Assembly: GCF_048564905.1 (NCBI RefSeq)
Contig: NC_133015.1
Span: forward strand, 8,596,501 to 8,660,500
DNA from: Vicugna pacos
Taxonomy: Eukaryota > Chordata > Mammalia > Artiodactyla > Camelidae
Length of the DNA stretch: 64,000 nt
Direction: 5' to 3'
The position numbers and the translations under genes were made by a program. Shown piece by piece: positions 1 through 11,750 of this stretch. Numbering within the stretch: position 1 is the first letter of the stretch; the number at the start of each line of letters is the position of its first letter. The notes beneath the pieces are model-generated. The model had not been told where the DNA came from. It made no database searches and saw only the letters and a program-made list of their open reading frames with translations.

Positions 1-2585
1 AGTTAATATACATATAATATAAATATGCACTGTATTCTAAGAAGAGTAATTTGATTGCAACCAGCAACATATGAAAGCACCTTCCTTCCTAAACCCTTTC
101 CAACATTGGATATTATCACTGGAAAATATTTTCCATCACTTTGGTAAGTGAGAAAAGTATACTATTATTATTATCATTGTTATTTCTATTTTTAATTCTT
201 TGATTAGTATTGTGATCAAGTTTCCTTTTAACATCTTGATTTTTCTTTTGAGGTTGATTGTCGCATTCATTGCCTATTTTAATGAGAGTTTATGTATCTT
301 TTCTATTATCCGTCTGTTCTCTTTATGTAGTAAAGACTATGTACTCTTTCTCCATCACACATATTGTGAATTTGTTTTTCATTAGTGTCTTGTCTTTCAA
401 CTTTGCTTAGCATGATTTTTTAAGTGCTTTCTCACCTTAAAAATGTATAGGTTATTCAGTTTAATAAGCCAGTGGAAGAGTCCTCGTTACACTTTGAAAC
501 GGACTGAACTTTAGAGAAGAGATCTTAGAGACTTTGGTACTTGGATACATATGAGTATTTCCAGGTGCTTATCTCCCCAACTCCCTAATTTGTAACCAGT
601 CATTCTTCTGGCACTTGTGGAAAATAGTCTGGGGTTAGTATAGTTTTTCCTTTGCATGGACTGTTTTTGCTGAAACTCTTCAACATTAGAACTTAGTTTG
701 GTGAACTGTATTTACTGGCTTTAGCAAGTAGTAAATAACAGATTCCATCCAGTTGGCTGAAGAGCATCTTGATGTTTTTCAAGGAAACCAAGTTGTTAAG
801 TACTCTGTAATATATCGGTGAATGACTCATTTCAAGATAACGCATACGTGGAAAAATAAAACTTGGAGTCTAGTTCTTATTTTTGAGTATTACTCACGCT
901 CACTACATGTCACAGATACTGAAGTATGGCACAGATATTGAAGGAGTAGGGAAGAGAGATTTTCCAGGCTAGAAAAACAAAGAGAAGACTGGAATTCAAC
1001 TACAAGTTCACTTAAGGAGAGACAGTAGGGACTTTCAGTGAGGTGTACATTCTCCCTAGTGATCGGTGCATCCAAGCTCTGACATAGAAATATTCTCCCC
1101 AAGACAGCTTCTTCTATTGTAAGAAAAGAATGCAAAACTTGCATCCTTTCAACTCTCCTTTAAGCGAAGTAACATTCTCTTTGGAGTCTCTCTTTCAAAG
1201 GATGCTGCTGTTGCTGTCAGGATTTAAGAGAGGAGTTCAGGTCAGAGGCACAGTAAGCAAACATCTTTTAAAATGTGGAAGCAAAGACAAGGGTTGGCAA
1301 GGAAAGGGACATTTATAGATGGAAAATTTATAGGCATTTTGTGTCAGATGCAGACCTGTTGTAAGAGTTGTTGCGATCTGTCCTTTCCCAGGATTACGGG
1401 TCCTGACAGAGGAATAGGAAATCCTTATTCTCCAGGAGGAGTGATGGTTTGTTGGCGATTTCTGCTTGGAGGGTCCCCATCTTAGGTCATCCTGCTTAGG
1501 CTGCTGGACTAGTGAAAAGGCAAATTTCTTGGATCTTCTGCCTTTTTTTCCCTCAAGGCATAGGCTTGAGTATTGTATTTCCCTCTAATTACAGGGCATT
1601 AACGTAGAGCTAGAAGTTTACACGCTACAAATGAGTCTTATGTAGCACTTTTATCACCTCGTTAACATCTCAAGTCAAAGTTTTATTATACCATATCACA
1701 TTCCAGAGATTTGGTAAAATTGCCGTCGTAAAAAATCTACCATATAAATCAAATGGGAAGACCCAAGATCCGACATACTAAAGTTGTTTTTTAATAAAGA
1801 AACTATGCTTGAATAGGAATAATTATAGTAAGATGACAGCTAGTATATGGACAGTAGCTGATTTATAAACTCTTTTGGCTTATTAATAGCAGCTTAGGGA
1901 AGGGAGTGTAGCTTTAATTTTTTTTTTTAAAGACGATAGGCTATTAGAATAAAATAAAGGCTGATGTTTCACTGCACCTTTAGAAGGATTTTAAGATGAC
2001 CCATCCAGACTGACACTGTGTTGATAATGTATATGCTAAATAAATGCTGGAATGGGGGCTGGGGGTAGGTTGAGGGAAGAGAGGGAAGACTTTAGTTTGG
2101 GTTGGTGGAATAAGCTTCACTGTAAGAAGTAAACAATTTAGAAACTGACTCGTTAAGTGTTCATTGGACAGAAGTGTAACTATGTACATTTTGATTTTCT
2201 CAGTGAGTGGGGAGAAAGCACAGCTAGTTCAAAAGCATAGTAATACTAGTGATGATAACAATAAAACAGCTCACCATATAATGCAGGTTATGGATTGCAG
2301 AGATGTATTTTTTAAATGTTAAATAAGTCAAATTTTAATACACAGATAAACATAAATTATATCTAACAGGGATTTCTGTGTGTAAATGGTGCTTTTAGAA
2401 ATTGAAGTTACAGTGTCTTACACTTTTGTTCATACTATGTATCTGTACAGACTAGTAAATGCTTCATAACTGCATAATATTTGAGGGTAGCTAAAATAGT
2501 TACTGACAGTTTTTAATGAGTATTCTTTTCAGTCATCAAGTTTACAGTGAGCATTTTCAGTGTTTCTGGCTTTGTGCCAGATGTT
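1..2585. other. AT-rich sequence with no recognised gene or repeat
   Basis: I see no exon, RNA gene or confidently nameable repeat here. The stretch is AT-rich with short homopolymers, such as the T run near 1919-1928. The small ORFs at 200-385, 890-1144, 1130-1485 and 1980-2189 have low-complexity or unstructured translations without domain signatures, so I treat them as chance frames. Part of 120-420 could be very old LINE sequence, but I cannot support that. Confidence 0.5.
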
Positions 2586-2632
2586 TTGTGTGTCTGTGTG
2601 TATATATATATTTATATATTTATATAAATAAA
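2586..2632. repeat. TG/TA simple repeat
   Basis: A short imperfect TG tract passes into TA-rich repeats (tatatata, then tttatata units). It is interrupted, so probably less variable than the pure tracts elsewhere in the window. Confidence 0.8.
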
Positions 2633-2667
2633 ATATCCTTTCAAGTGAGTTGGAGGATTTCTTTAAA

Positions 2668-2989
2668 CAGCTTTATTGAGGTATAGACTGAACTTCTTTA
2701 AAGTGTTCAATTTGATAAATTTTAACCTTTATATGCAACTGTGAAGCTATCATCACAGTGTGGATTGAACAATCCATTACCTTGAAAAGTTCCCTTGTCC
2801 CCTTTTGTAATTCTTCTGTCCCTCTTCCTCCTGTCCCCAGTCAGCCACTGATTTGAGTTTTCCTCTTATAGACTAGTTTGCATTTTCTAGAATTGTACAC
2901 AAATGGGATCATATCTTCTGCACTATTTTTTTTGTCTGGCTTATTCTATTCAGCATGATTATGTTGATACCCATTCAAGTTGTCATGAG
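2668..2989 (-). mobile_element. LINE-1 3' region fragment
   Basis: It begins with the reverse complement of a mammalian L1 3' end (cagctttattgaggtata) and runs into 3'-UTR sequence with the familiar 'gggatcatat..tctggcttattctattcagcatgatt' succession. The 3' end is on the left, so the element is on the minus strand. It is diverged from any young L1, so an old insertion. A SINE tail abuts its right edge. Confidence 0.7.
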
Positions 2990-3046
2990 AGTCCCCAGTA
3001 CCTCCATTAAAAAATAAATAAACCTAATTACCTCCCCCCTCAAAAA
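2990..3046 (+). mobile_element. Camelid tRNA-derived SINE (vic-1 type), 5'-truncated
   Basis: Only the 3' part is present: the ccccagtacctccattaa segment, an A/T-rich linker, then aacctaattacctcccccc and a short A-rich end. Pol III boxes A and B are absent. The same tail occurs in the copies at 16.2, 46.9 and 52.6 kb. It sits between an L1 fragment and an MLT1 LTR fragment, and I see no clear target-site duplication. Confidence 0.75.
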
Positions 3047-3059
3047 ATCCCTACTTGCC

Positions 3060-3268
3060 TGTCTGCGTGCGTCTTCACTTCATCTTCCCTCTTCTTATAA
3101 GGATATTAGCGTATTGGATTACGGGCTCGCGGTGTTTCAGTATGACCTCATCTTGACTACTAATTACATTGGCAATGATCATATTTCTGGATCAGTTCAC
3201 ATTCTGTGCTACTGAGGGTTAGAACTTCAACATATCTTTAGGGGACACAATTCAACCCATACCAGGTG
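3060..3268 (-). mobile_element. MLT1-type LTR fragment (ERVL-MaLR fossil)
   Basis: Read on the plus strand it follows the reverse complement of an MLT1 LTR 5' half: 'cttcttataaggatat', a 'tattggatta' block, 'tatgacctcatcttgac', 'gttagaacttcaacatat', and a terminal 'gggacacaattcaacccata'. It is a partial, broken, non-coding solo LTR scrap. MLT1 elements predate the placental radiation, so it should be very old. Confidence 0.65.
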
Positions 3269-3269
3269 T

Positions 3270-5545
3270 TTTTGTCATATTTAATAGTACCATTATTTTG
3301 GGGTTTAAAAATCTAACACCCTTCTATTTGTCCCTTCTGTTCCCCTCTTCCTTTCCTTTTGCATTATTTTGGGTTAAGAACTTTTAATTTCCCTTTTTGG
3401 CATATTTTAAACAATCTTTCCTTTTAAAACATTAATGTCTTGTATTTTACAGTACACTTCTTTAATTGAACACAACTTTTCTTCAAGTGATACTGTATTA
3501 TGTCATGTGCTGTATAGAACTTAATACATTTACATTCCCTTCCTCTGGGTCTTTGGTTTTTTTTTTAATGTACATTTTATACGCAACTCATGTCACACAT
3601 CTCACAATAGATTGTTGTTATTTTTCCTTTAAGCAGTCAGTTATTTAAAAATATGCAAATATAAGAAATACATCTAAAATTGACCCAGATGTTTTACTTC
3701 TGGGACTCTTCATTCCTTTGGGTGGATCTAGATTTCTATCTGTTAAATGACTTTCTTTGCCTTGTAGTGCACTTCTGTTGAATTTGAATTCTTTTAGTTT
3801 TTGTATGTTCTCTTATTTTTTTAACACTTTTACTTAGAAATAACTATCAACTGCAGAAAGTTGCAAAGAATAGTACAAAGAAGTTCTTTATCCCCTTCCC
3901 CCAGGTTTTCTTAAAGGTAACATCTTGCATAGTTACAGTACAATATTGAAATCAGGAACTTGGCATTGATACAATCCATACACCTTGATAGTATTTTTAC
4001 TAGTTTCACATGAACTTGTGTGAGTACATAGTTCTGTGCAGCTTTATCATGTGTATCCCACGTAACTATAAAGGTTCCCTCATGCTATCCCTCTGATCCA
4101 TCCTGTCCTTAGCTCCTGAACCATTAACTTTTCCTCCATCTCTAGAAGTGTTACTTCCTTTTAATGATATTTTAAGAATCCAGTACTTTAAAAGTCTTTC
4201 TTCACGTCGGCTGGCTGGCTTAGTTGCTAAGAAGCCTGGGATTACTCTTTGCTCGCTGCACGTAAAGGTGTCTGTTTTTACTTCGGGCTGCTGTTAAGAT
4301 GTTTCTCTTTATCGTAATTTTAAGTGTTTGGATTTTAATGTCCCTGATTGGAGTTTTATTCAGGCTTTATATTTGTGGATATGTGGGTTTATAATTTTCA
4401 TCAAATTACAAGGGAAAAACCGTCAATCGTTATTTCATCAAACTTTTTTTTTTTTTCTGTCTCCCCTCTCCCTTCTCTCTTTATATGTATGTTAGGTCAC
4501 TTGAAACTGTCCACATCTCTGGAGCTTTATGTATATTTTCCCCGCTGTGTTTCATTTTGAATTGTTTTTATTGCTATGTCTTCAAGTTCACGGATCTTTT
4601 CTTAATATGCTGTTAATCCATCCATTGTAATTTTCACCTCAGGCATATTTTTATCTTCACAAGTTTGATATGGGTCATTAGTAGACCATCTATTTCCCTG
4701 TTTAATATGGTCAATCATCCCCCTGGTTTTCTGAATGCATGGAATGCAGTTATAATTGTCTTAAGGTCCTGGCCTATTAATTTTATCATCTGTCTTATTT
4801 CTGGGTCTATTTCCATTGAAGAATCACATGGTGCAGCTTGTCTGTATGCCTTGTAACTTTTATATTGAGTGTCAGAGTGTGCCTTTTATTGAATGTAAAT
4901 TTTACCTTGTCGCGTGCTGCATATTTTTATAGTCTATAAATACGCTTGAGCTTTCTGGGACAAAGTTAAGTTCCTTAACAGCTTGATCCTTTTAAGGCTT
5001 GCTTTTATATATATAGATGGGACCATGTGGCTTTCATTTTACGTCTTCTTTTTTTTTTTTTTTTTTGAGTATTGGTACAAGACAATTGCCTATGACTCTT
5101 CTACCTGAGACTATGAGATTTTCTGCCCTAGCTGGTGTAGAGAATACAGCATTCCCAGCCTTGGGTGAGCCCCAGGCGTTCGTCCTTCCAGAGACCTTAG
5201 ACACATGTACTGATGAGTACTGCCTGAAGACTCAAAGAGGGCCATTCACAGATCTCTCAAGCTCTCTCTGCGCGCAGGTCTCATCTCTGCAGGGCTCTGC
5301 CCTGTGAACACGAGCAGCTTTGGCTTTCTAGGCTCTCAGCTCTGACTTCTCAACTTGAGGGGAGTCCTGGGGTCCATTTGTGTTCCAGCTCCCTCTGCCA
5401 CTGCTGGGAGAGTCTCAGGCAGCCCGCTGAAGTAATTACGGGGCTCACATCATTTGTTTCCCCTTTCCCAAAAACCACTGTCCTGAATTCTTGCTGTCTG
5501 ATGTTTGAATACCACTATTTCTTATATTTTGTCCTTATTTTTTTA
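3270..5545 (-). mobile_element. Old LINE-1 (L1M-type) remnant, left part
   Basis: A long decayed L1 segment in reverse orientation. Recognisable blocks are the 'catgctatccctctgatcc..ccattaacttttcctcc' part near 4080-4140, the 'gtctatttccattgaagaatcacatgg' part near 4800, and the 'gctttctgggacaaagttaagtt' block near 4950. A GC-richer part at 5090-5440 ends with 'aggcagcccgctgaagtaat'. The matching sequence resumes after a younger L1 insert at about 5556-5812. ORFs inside it (4348-4560, 4665-4856, 5017-5307, 5378-5659) are shadows, not genes. Subfamily not resolved. Confidence 0.6.
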
Positions 5546-5555
5546 TTGCGTTATA

Positions 5556-5812
5556 ATACAAAACAAAACAGAAACAGACCCACAGATACAGAGAACAAAC
5601 TGGTGGTTGCAGGAGGGGAAGCGGCAGGGTGGGCAGGTGAAACAGGTGAAGGGGATTAAGGGGGATGAATTTCCAGTTATAAAATAAATATCATGGGAAT
5701 GTAATGCACAGCATAAGGAATACAGGCAATGATGTTGTAACGCTGAGTGACATGAACAGTAACTGAATTTACTTAGTCTGATGATCTTTTCATAATATAT
5801 TTTTCCCTTTTT
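5556..5812 (+). mobile_element. LINE-1 3'-UTR fragment nested in older L1
   Basis: It matches L1 3'-UTR sequence in sense orientation: 'gaaacagacccacagataca', 'gagaacaaactggtggttgc', 'ccagttataaaataaata' and 'gtaatgcacagcataaggaa'. It ends before the usual poly(A) end, so both ends appear incomplete. It interrupts the minus-strand L1M remnant, which continues at 5815-5905, so it is younger than that remnant. Confidence 0.7.
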
Positions 5813-5814
5813 TA

Positions 5815-5905
5815 AATTAAGTTTTTAATTTTTTTCCCAGGTGGGAAGAAAAGTCTGGTCCTTGATACACAATCTTGACTGGAAACAGAAATCTCAAAGC
5901 ACATT
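5815..5905 (-). mobile_element. Old LINE-1 remnant, right part
   Basis: The 'cccaggtgggaagaaaagtctggtcc..cttgactggaaacagaaatct' segment is the expected continuation of the L1M remnant that stops near 5545, separated from it only by the nested L1 insert. Confidence 0.5.
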
Positions 5906-6019
5906 TTTTAATGAATAAATGTCAGTGGATTCACTATACATCACTTAACTCTAATTATTTCTTTCAGAGTTTTTACCACAATTTAAAACTGTGCATTCAT
6001 TTTTTGCCAGTTTGGATAT

Positions 6020-6160
6020 TGTCTCTTTAATTATATCATAAGTTCAAAGAAGCACAAACTATTTATTACTTACTAATAAATGCTAACACAATGTCTAGTG
6101 CATTGTCTGCACTCAATACATTTATTGAATGAATAAATGAATTAAAGATTCTCAAAGGAA
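6020..6160 (+). mobile_element. LINE-2 3'-end fragment
   Basis: It carries the L2 3' motif order: 'acacaatgtctagtgcattgt', 'ctcaatacatttattgaatg', 'aatgaattaa'. Heavily decayed, as expected for an element inactive since before placental diversification. Confidence 0.55.
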
Positions 6161-6224
6161 GGTTTTTAGACAGAGGTAAAATATAGCCTACCTACAACCC
6201 AAATTATCAAAATTCAAAATGTGG

Positions 6225-6300
6225 CATTTATTCCAGGCTCCAGAACTGTGAGAAATATATTTCTGTTGTGTATAAGCCCCACAAATTGTGGAATTATAAT
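6225..6300 (+). mobile_element. MLT1-type LTR 3' fragment (ERVL-MaLR fossil)
   Basis: The segment 'ccagaactgtgagaaatata', then 'tctgttgtgtataagcc', resembles the 3' third of MLT1 LTRs. It is a short broken scrap and too old for target-site duplications to be visible. Confidence 0.5.
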
Positions 6301-7004
6301 GTTTGAGGTGATATAATTATGAATTGACAGATGAAAATTATTCTAAACTTATTATTATATATTTCCAACAAATCACAGAACAAACATAACGAGTGAAGTT
6401 GTATATGGAAAATTATTGCCTAAAAAGAATAAGTAAGCAGTAAAGGTAAGAAACTTGTTGACTTTTTGATTAAATAAATTTTTTCTTTTTGTCAGTGAAA
6501 ATCCAACTGTGCTTCTTCATTGCCACTAGGGCTGTGTCTCATTTAAATTCCTATCTATGTACATAAAATAGAAAGTTATCTGCATCAGGGTAAATTTATT
6601 GTTCTCGTCTGTGATGGGAGGAGGAGGAAATGACTGTCAATATCATGGCCAGACTTCCCCTACCCTCCTGTTGTACTGCGTATATTTTCTTTAATTTTCA
6701 AACTGTTGCTTGAGTTTACAGAGAAATAGATCAGAGATCCCTTGAAACTGAATTTGGGTGAGAAAAGTTCCTCTTGTGAAAACACCCAAACCAGAAGCTA
6801 TAATAAAAATAGAAGCCAAATTGTGCTTTTGTTTATGATTTATAATGGAAAATGACAAGAACTCATCGTACTTTTAGGCAGTTGATTTGGGGTTCAAGAT
6901 CACCATCAAACTTTTGTGATCATGCTGATTTACTCTGAGTTCTGAAATTTGAAAGAGAGATGTTTTTCAGCTTTGGAAATTTGAAACACACAAACGTGGG
7001 TAGA
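6300..7004. other. No gene or clear repeat
   Basis: AT-rich sequence. No ORF above chance, no RNA gene and no confidently assignable repeat. Confidence 0.5.
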
Positions 7005-7870
7005 ATAGTTATATCCAATCATATTTCATTTCTATTCTCACCAATTTCCCAGATTATTTTGAAGCAAATTTTAGACATTGTGTAATTACAAAAATATTTT
7101 TATAGGTATCTCTAAAATTATTAATGCTTTAAAAATAACCGCATATCATTATAACTCATAAAAATTAAAATCTAATTTTATAATTAACCACAATTGTGTT
7201 TAGATTTTCTTGATTGTCTCATAAGTGATTTCAACATTCAGTTTGTTTGAATGAATGAATGAATACAATAACATTGCAATTGTTTGATATATCTGTCAAT
7301 TGTCTTTTTACTCTGTATATTCACCTGTCTCTTTTCTCTACTTATGAAGTACTTGTTGAAGGAATGAGTTCATTTGTTCTACAGAATTTCCTATAGTCTG
7401 GATTTTGCTGATTACATACCTGTGATATTAACTAATAATTTCCTCTGTCCCTTGCTTATCTGTAAATTGGTGGTTGGATCTACAGATTCAGGTTTGACTT
7501 TCTTGGCAAGACTACTTCATAGGTAACATTGTGTACTTACATCAGGACACACATAGTACCTAGTTGTCTCTCATTTAGTGATATTGGCAGTCACTGAAGA
7601 TCAGTGCATAGATCCGTTAATTCATTAGGGCTTGCAAAATAGTTGTATTTAAATCTATCATTTTTTCTTCACTTGTTAGCTGTAATACTTTCTAAAGACA
7701 CACTTTTCTAATTCACTGTTTGTTACTCAGAGGCTCATTTCATACAGGAAAGGCAGGATAAATGCTTCATTCTCTTTATTGGTTTTCAGATTGATTGTCT
7801 TCCTAGAATTCTCTAACTATGATCAATTAGTGTTTTTTTTTTAATAAGAGATTTTTAAAAATGGAATAAT
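7005..7870 (-). mobile_element. Old LINE-1 (L1M-type) 3' remnant
   Basis: It keeps the block order of an old L1 3' region in reverse: 'tttcccagattattttgaagcaaattttag', 'gattgtctcataa', 'cagaatttcctatagtctggattttgctgatt', 'gcaagactacttcataggta', 'cattagggcttgcaaaatag'. The same succession recurs at 32320-33480, so both belong to one family. Subfamily not resolved. Confidence 0.6.
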
Positions 7871-8161
7871 CAGGCCATTTGGTGATCTCTGATCTAACTC
7901 ACCAGTTCTTATAAGGGGTTTTGGATAATAGTAGTAAAGAAATGAAGAAACATATAAACTAATATAAAAGAAGGCTTATGATACACTCAAAAATAAAATG
8001 CATTAAAACAGATGCCACACTGATCTTCTGCTTCCCCTCCCTTACCCAGTTGATGTGCAAAACTAAAACGGTATCTTTACATTTAAAAACTTAAAAAACA
8101 ATCTTCATTTTACTTAAGATGACATGATATATTTTATAACAAGTAGCCTAGAAAAACTATA
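7871..8161. other. No gene or clear repeat
   Basis: AT-rich sequence between an L1 remnant and the possible hAT-like ORF. Nothing supportable. Confidence 0.4.
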
Positions 8162-8437
8162 TTAAAAGTTGGGTCCTTTAAAAATTATAGCAGACTGATC
8201 AGACAGACATGCACGAGTCTTGCTGGTTATTCTCCTGGCTCCGTGACTAGTTTCTTTGCTGGCGCTCGAGGCAGAGAAACACCGACTACCTGTGTAAGTA
8301 GAAGGTATCGGAAAGCATTGTCTATGAAATATTTCCAAAATATCACAGAATAATCTGTGAATAGCAAACCATGACCCTTCAGGTATTCCCATGTCTGCTA
8401 TGGAATTTGCAGACGTATTTGATACTGCATGGAGCAT
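8162..8437 (-). pseudogene. Possible hAT transposase C-terminal relic
   Basis: A 91-codon minus-strand frame. Its second half resembles the C-terminal dimerisation segment of hAT transposases and related ZBED-type host proteins: a 'PIPSTYTGSRCFSAS' stretch (compare the family pattern iPxTSxxSERxFSa) at about residues 43-57, then 'RRITSKTRACLSDQSAIIF' (compare kRxxLspenvxxLiFL) at about residues 68-86. The usual Glu of the SER motif is missing and spacing is irregular, so if real it is a decayed copy. Upstream sequence shows no continuing transposase frame. It lies in otherwise repeat-poor DNA. It could be a chance resemblance. Confidence 0.3.
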
Positions 8438-9184
8438 TCCATGTGTTATACATCTAAGTTGTAAAAATCACACTGATTAGCCTGTGTATTGCCTGGCATC
8501 CTCCCTCAATTTCATGCCTTCCGTTTTCTTTACTGATAGGGGATTAATGTTCTCTAAGATTGACAAATCGCGAGTTCCGGTTACTTAGTGAAATAATTAA
8601 AACCTAACTTTACGTGTCACCGCTTTTGAATTGATACTAACGTATGCGTTGCCCAGGACACCAGACGGTCCTTCACAAGGACCATCCATATGATTATCTG
8701 TCATTTCAGATAAAAGCAACATCATTATAGTGATTATCAGTTCGAATTGTTTAAGTTAGTGACAAGAACACGAGAAGTAGATTTACCAGCTGCCCAAGTG
8801 TTACCTCGCACAGAACTTACTAGCACTTTTACTCAGATGCTTTTTCCTTCATCTTGGTTGGAGGTTTAGTTCTTGTCTTTGGAATTGTATCGGTTCGTAT
8901 CAGTTCAGCACAGACCACAGTGCCCACGTGGCGACATCATACCGATTTCTCTCTGGGAAGCTCAAGGATGACTTGGTGGCATTCCCACACATCATTATCA
9001 GTATAATGATGATCATTGCAAGCACCTGTTGTGTGTTTACTGTGGATGAGATTTTTTTACAGAGCACTTCATGTATGTTATGCTATTTCACCATCCCAAC
9101 TACTTTGTAAATGTTTTTCTTTGTGGACCAGATGCTAGATAATTCTTTTCTGACTTAACCATGAACCAATTTGTCTCTTCCAAA
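8438..9184. other. Repeat-poor sequence with more CpG than neighbours
   Basis: No gene seen. The stretch near 8560-8660 keeps several CpGs unusual for this AT-rich background. A perfect 7-bp stem with a 3-nt loop (ggtcctt-cac-aaggacc) lies at 8667-8683. The part at 8990-9110 may contain a very decayed MIR, but I cannot confirm it. Confidence 0.4.
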
Positions 9185-9340
9185 CCATGAGAGATCACTG
9201 TGCCTCAGCTTCTTGATCTTGAGAATGAAAATGATAACATACCAACCTAACGGGGCTGCTTATATGCCCAGTGCTTAGAACTGGGAGTGCTCCATAATTG
9301 TTAGCTTTCAATAGCTAATCAGTCATTAGCTTTTATCCGT
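9185..9340 (+). mobile_element. MIR SINE fragment
   Basis: It shows the 3' half of MIR in sense: 'tgcctcagcttcttgatctt', a TA-rich middle, 'cccagtgcttagaactggga', then 'ctccataattgttagct'. The tRNA-like 5' end is not recognisable. Old and decayed. Confidence 0.55.
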
Positions 9341-10299
9341 CATTATTATGGGACTGCTGCACAGAAAAGTAATCTTATAAAAGTAAAGGACAATTACTTT
9401 GGCTAAAATGGAACTTGGCATTAAGAGTATTAATGTGTTATTAAACTCGACCGTTTGCGGAAGCTGAGGCACGCTGTCTTCTGTCTTCATTTTGGTGTGG
9501 ATGGATGCCTTGCCATCTGTGGTCCAGCCTCTGTTGTCCGTGGAATTGCAGCAACTAAAAAAGGGAACTGAGGCTGGTACTCTTAGGTGAGGTGACAAAA
9601 AGATTTATAATCTCTGCCTCCTGGAATTCAAAGAGCATCTTTATTGGGATCAGTTTAATGATTTTCTGTAGTACTGAAAGCCACTCTGTATGAGTCACTA
9701 GAAGCCAGATTATTTTTCAGTAACAAATTAAGCCTGAAATTGCTGTGGCTTAGCTTCAAAAAGATTTATTCCCACTGGATGTTTGCCAGTCACCAAGGCA
9801 GAGAGAAAGCACGTGAACTTTTTGCTACCTCAACCCAGAAGTGATGTGTGTCACTTCTGTTCACATTTAATTCTCCAGAACTAGAATGTGTTTTTGTCCA
9901 ATAAAAGGGCCAGGAAATGTAGATGAGTAAATGGGATATTTAATATTGCCTTTTCTGCACACCTTCAGATGGCTCCTGAATACTTACTGACTGCAGGTCT
10001 AACCATGTGTTCTGAGCGCCCTGCAGTTGTTGGTAAGCAAGGAGAGACCGACGAATTCACCACCGGGGACGGACGCCGTGTGGCACAGAGGAGCTGGTAC
10101 TGGCTCACTGATTGGATCTCAGACAGGCATAGGCTGTAGGTAACAAGTAATAAAATATTTTCCCAAGAAAAGAAAGGGTCTTTGTGTTTTGCTGAAACAG
10201 TTCCCCATTATCCCTTTGGACTTGGCCAAGATCTAAGGCATTTTTCCCCCTTTTTACAAAACATAATTTTAAAATTCTACGTAAATGTGATAGCCCAGG
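9341..10299. other. No gene or clear repeat
   Basis: Mostly unique-looking sequence. The minus-strand frame at 9326-9598 and others have no recognisable domain. A small CpG-containing patch lies at 10040-10085. Confidence 0.45.
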
Positions 10300-10475
10300 A
10301 TCTCATAGTGGCAAGTGCCAAGCTGATGTCTGTCTATTATTATATTTGTTTTATAGAAAAGATACTAAAGGTCAGGGACATTAAGCAATTTATCCAAAAT
10401 CCACAGCTAGGGAATGTCAAAGAATTTGAACCCAGGTCTGCCTGACTCTAACGTGTTTCTCATCTATCACCCTCC
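10300..10475 (-). mobile_element. MIR SINE
   Basis: The reverse complement of MIR is clear: 'gtcagggacattaagcaatt', 'cacagctagggaatg', 'tttgaacccaggtctgcctg', 'actctaac'. This is one of the better preserved MIRs in the window and retains the region corresponding to the tRNA-like box B. Confidence 0.75.
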
Positions 10476-11298
10476 ACTGTCCCCCCATGCTCAGCATTTT
10501 TTCCTCTGTCTTTTTCTTTCAAGTTTTTGTTGTTTCAATATCTTTTTTTTTGCTAGAATGTTGTATTTCCCATCCTTCATGTCCAATACCTAATGTACTA
10601 CTTTATTTGACAAAGACGTTCAATAGACCTGGAATAAAACAGTAAAAGAAGAAAAATCTAATCTAGAATTAAGCCTTAAAAACTGATTAATGTTTTGTAT
10701 AATGAGCCCCAGAAAATACTAGGATATGAAATTGTGTGATGGAAGTTGCTGTGCATGTTGTATCTATTCCACTGACCAGGCCAAGCCTCATGCAGAATTC
10801 CCCACTGAAAGGTCACCCCTACACAAGGCCGGAAGCCTCCATCATGCAGCATTGCCCCATCCAGGGCTCATCTGACCAAGAGAGGGCGTTGAATGTGATG
10901 GCAGTCAGTCAATAGCCTAGCTAAAACCCTATAAGTTGTCCTCGTGTGAATCTTTGACCAATGGAAGCTTTATATTTATGCAGAAAGACAGCTAGTGATT
11001 TGGTAGCAGTTTTATAATGGGGCTTAACATCTGAAAGGAGGCAGCACATGAGAGGTCCAAGTAGAAACTGTGGAGGAGGGGAAACCGGCTAAGAGAGAGT
11101 AAGCAGAGGCATGTAGTAGCAGAGATTGGAGGCACAGAGACCCGGAGACCAGCTGAGTCTTAGTCACTGCTGTGATCTCTGAGAAAAGAGATAAATAAAT
11201 ACTTTCTGATTCGGGATGGTAGGAGAACCTTTTTGCTGAAGCTGGATTGGATTCTGAGTGACTGCTCTCTTCCTACACTGTGGGCTAGTTCTTTCTAT
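10476..11298. other. No gene or nameable repeat
   Basis: Mixed sequence with moderate GC around 10780-11160. The middle resembles a decayed non-coding interspersed element, but I cannot assign a family. No exon signals are convincing. Confidence 0.4.
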
Positions 11299-11750
11299 AA
11301 AATCTGGTGGTTGGATTTGTAGCAACATGGATGGATTTGGAGCTGATCATACTAAGTGAAATTATGTCAGACAGAGAAAGACAAATATCATATGATACCA
11401 CTTACCTATGGAATCTGAAAAAAATGATACAAACAAACTTATTTACAAAACAGAAGAAGACTCACAGACATAGAAGACAAACTTATGGTTACCGAAGGGG
11501 AAAGGAAGGGGGAATGATAAATTAGGAGTTTGGGATTAACAGATACAAACTACTTCATATAAAAGAGATAAACAACAGGGTCCTACTGTATAGCACAGAG
11601 AACTATATTCAATGTCTTATGATAAATTATAAAGGAAAAGAATATGAAAAATAATATATATATATTTATAACAGAATCACTTTGCTGTACATCAGAAACT
11701 AATGCAATGTTGTAAATTGCTTACACTTCAATTAAAAAAAAAATCTGGTG
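11299..11750 (+). mobile_element. 5'-truncated artiodactyl-type LINE-1 with target-site duplications
   Basis: A 3'-terminal L1 fragment in sense orientation: 'agcaacatggatggatttgg', 'aagtgaaattatgtcagaca', 'ggtcctactgtatagcacag', 'gctgtacatcagaaacta', 'cttcaattaaaaaaa'. Matching 11-bp direct repeats (aaaatctggtg) flank it at 11299-11309 and 11740-11750, the second following the poly(A) tail. That is the signature of target-primed reverse transcription. It contains the end of ORF2-adjacent sequence and the 3' UTR only, so it encodes nothing functional. The frame at 11307-11525 lies inside it. Confidence 0.85.

Noticed and set aside
10862-10880. CTCF-like site (ccaagagagggcg)
   Set aside because: Only part of the core fits the consensus, and a single partial match is expected by chance in 64 kb.
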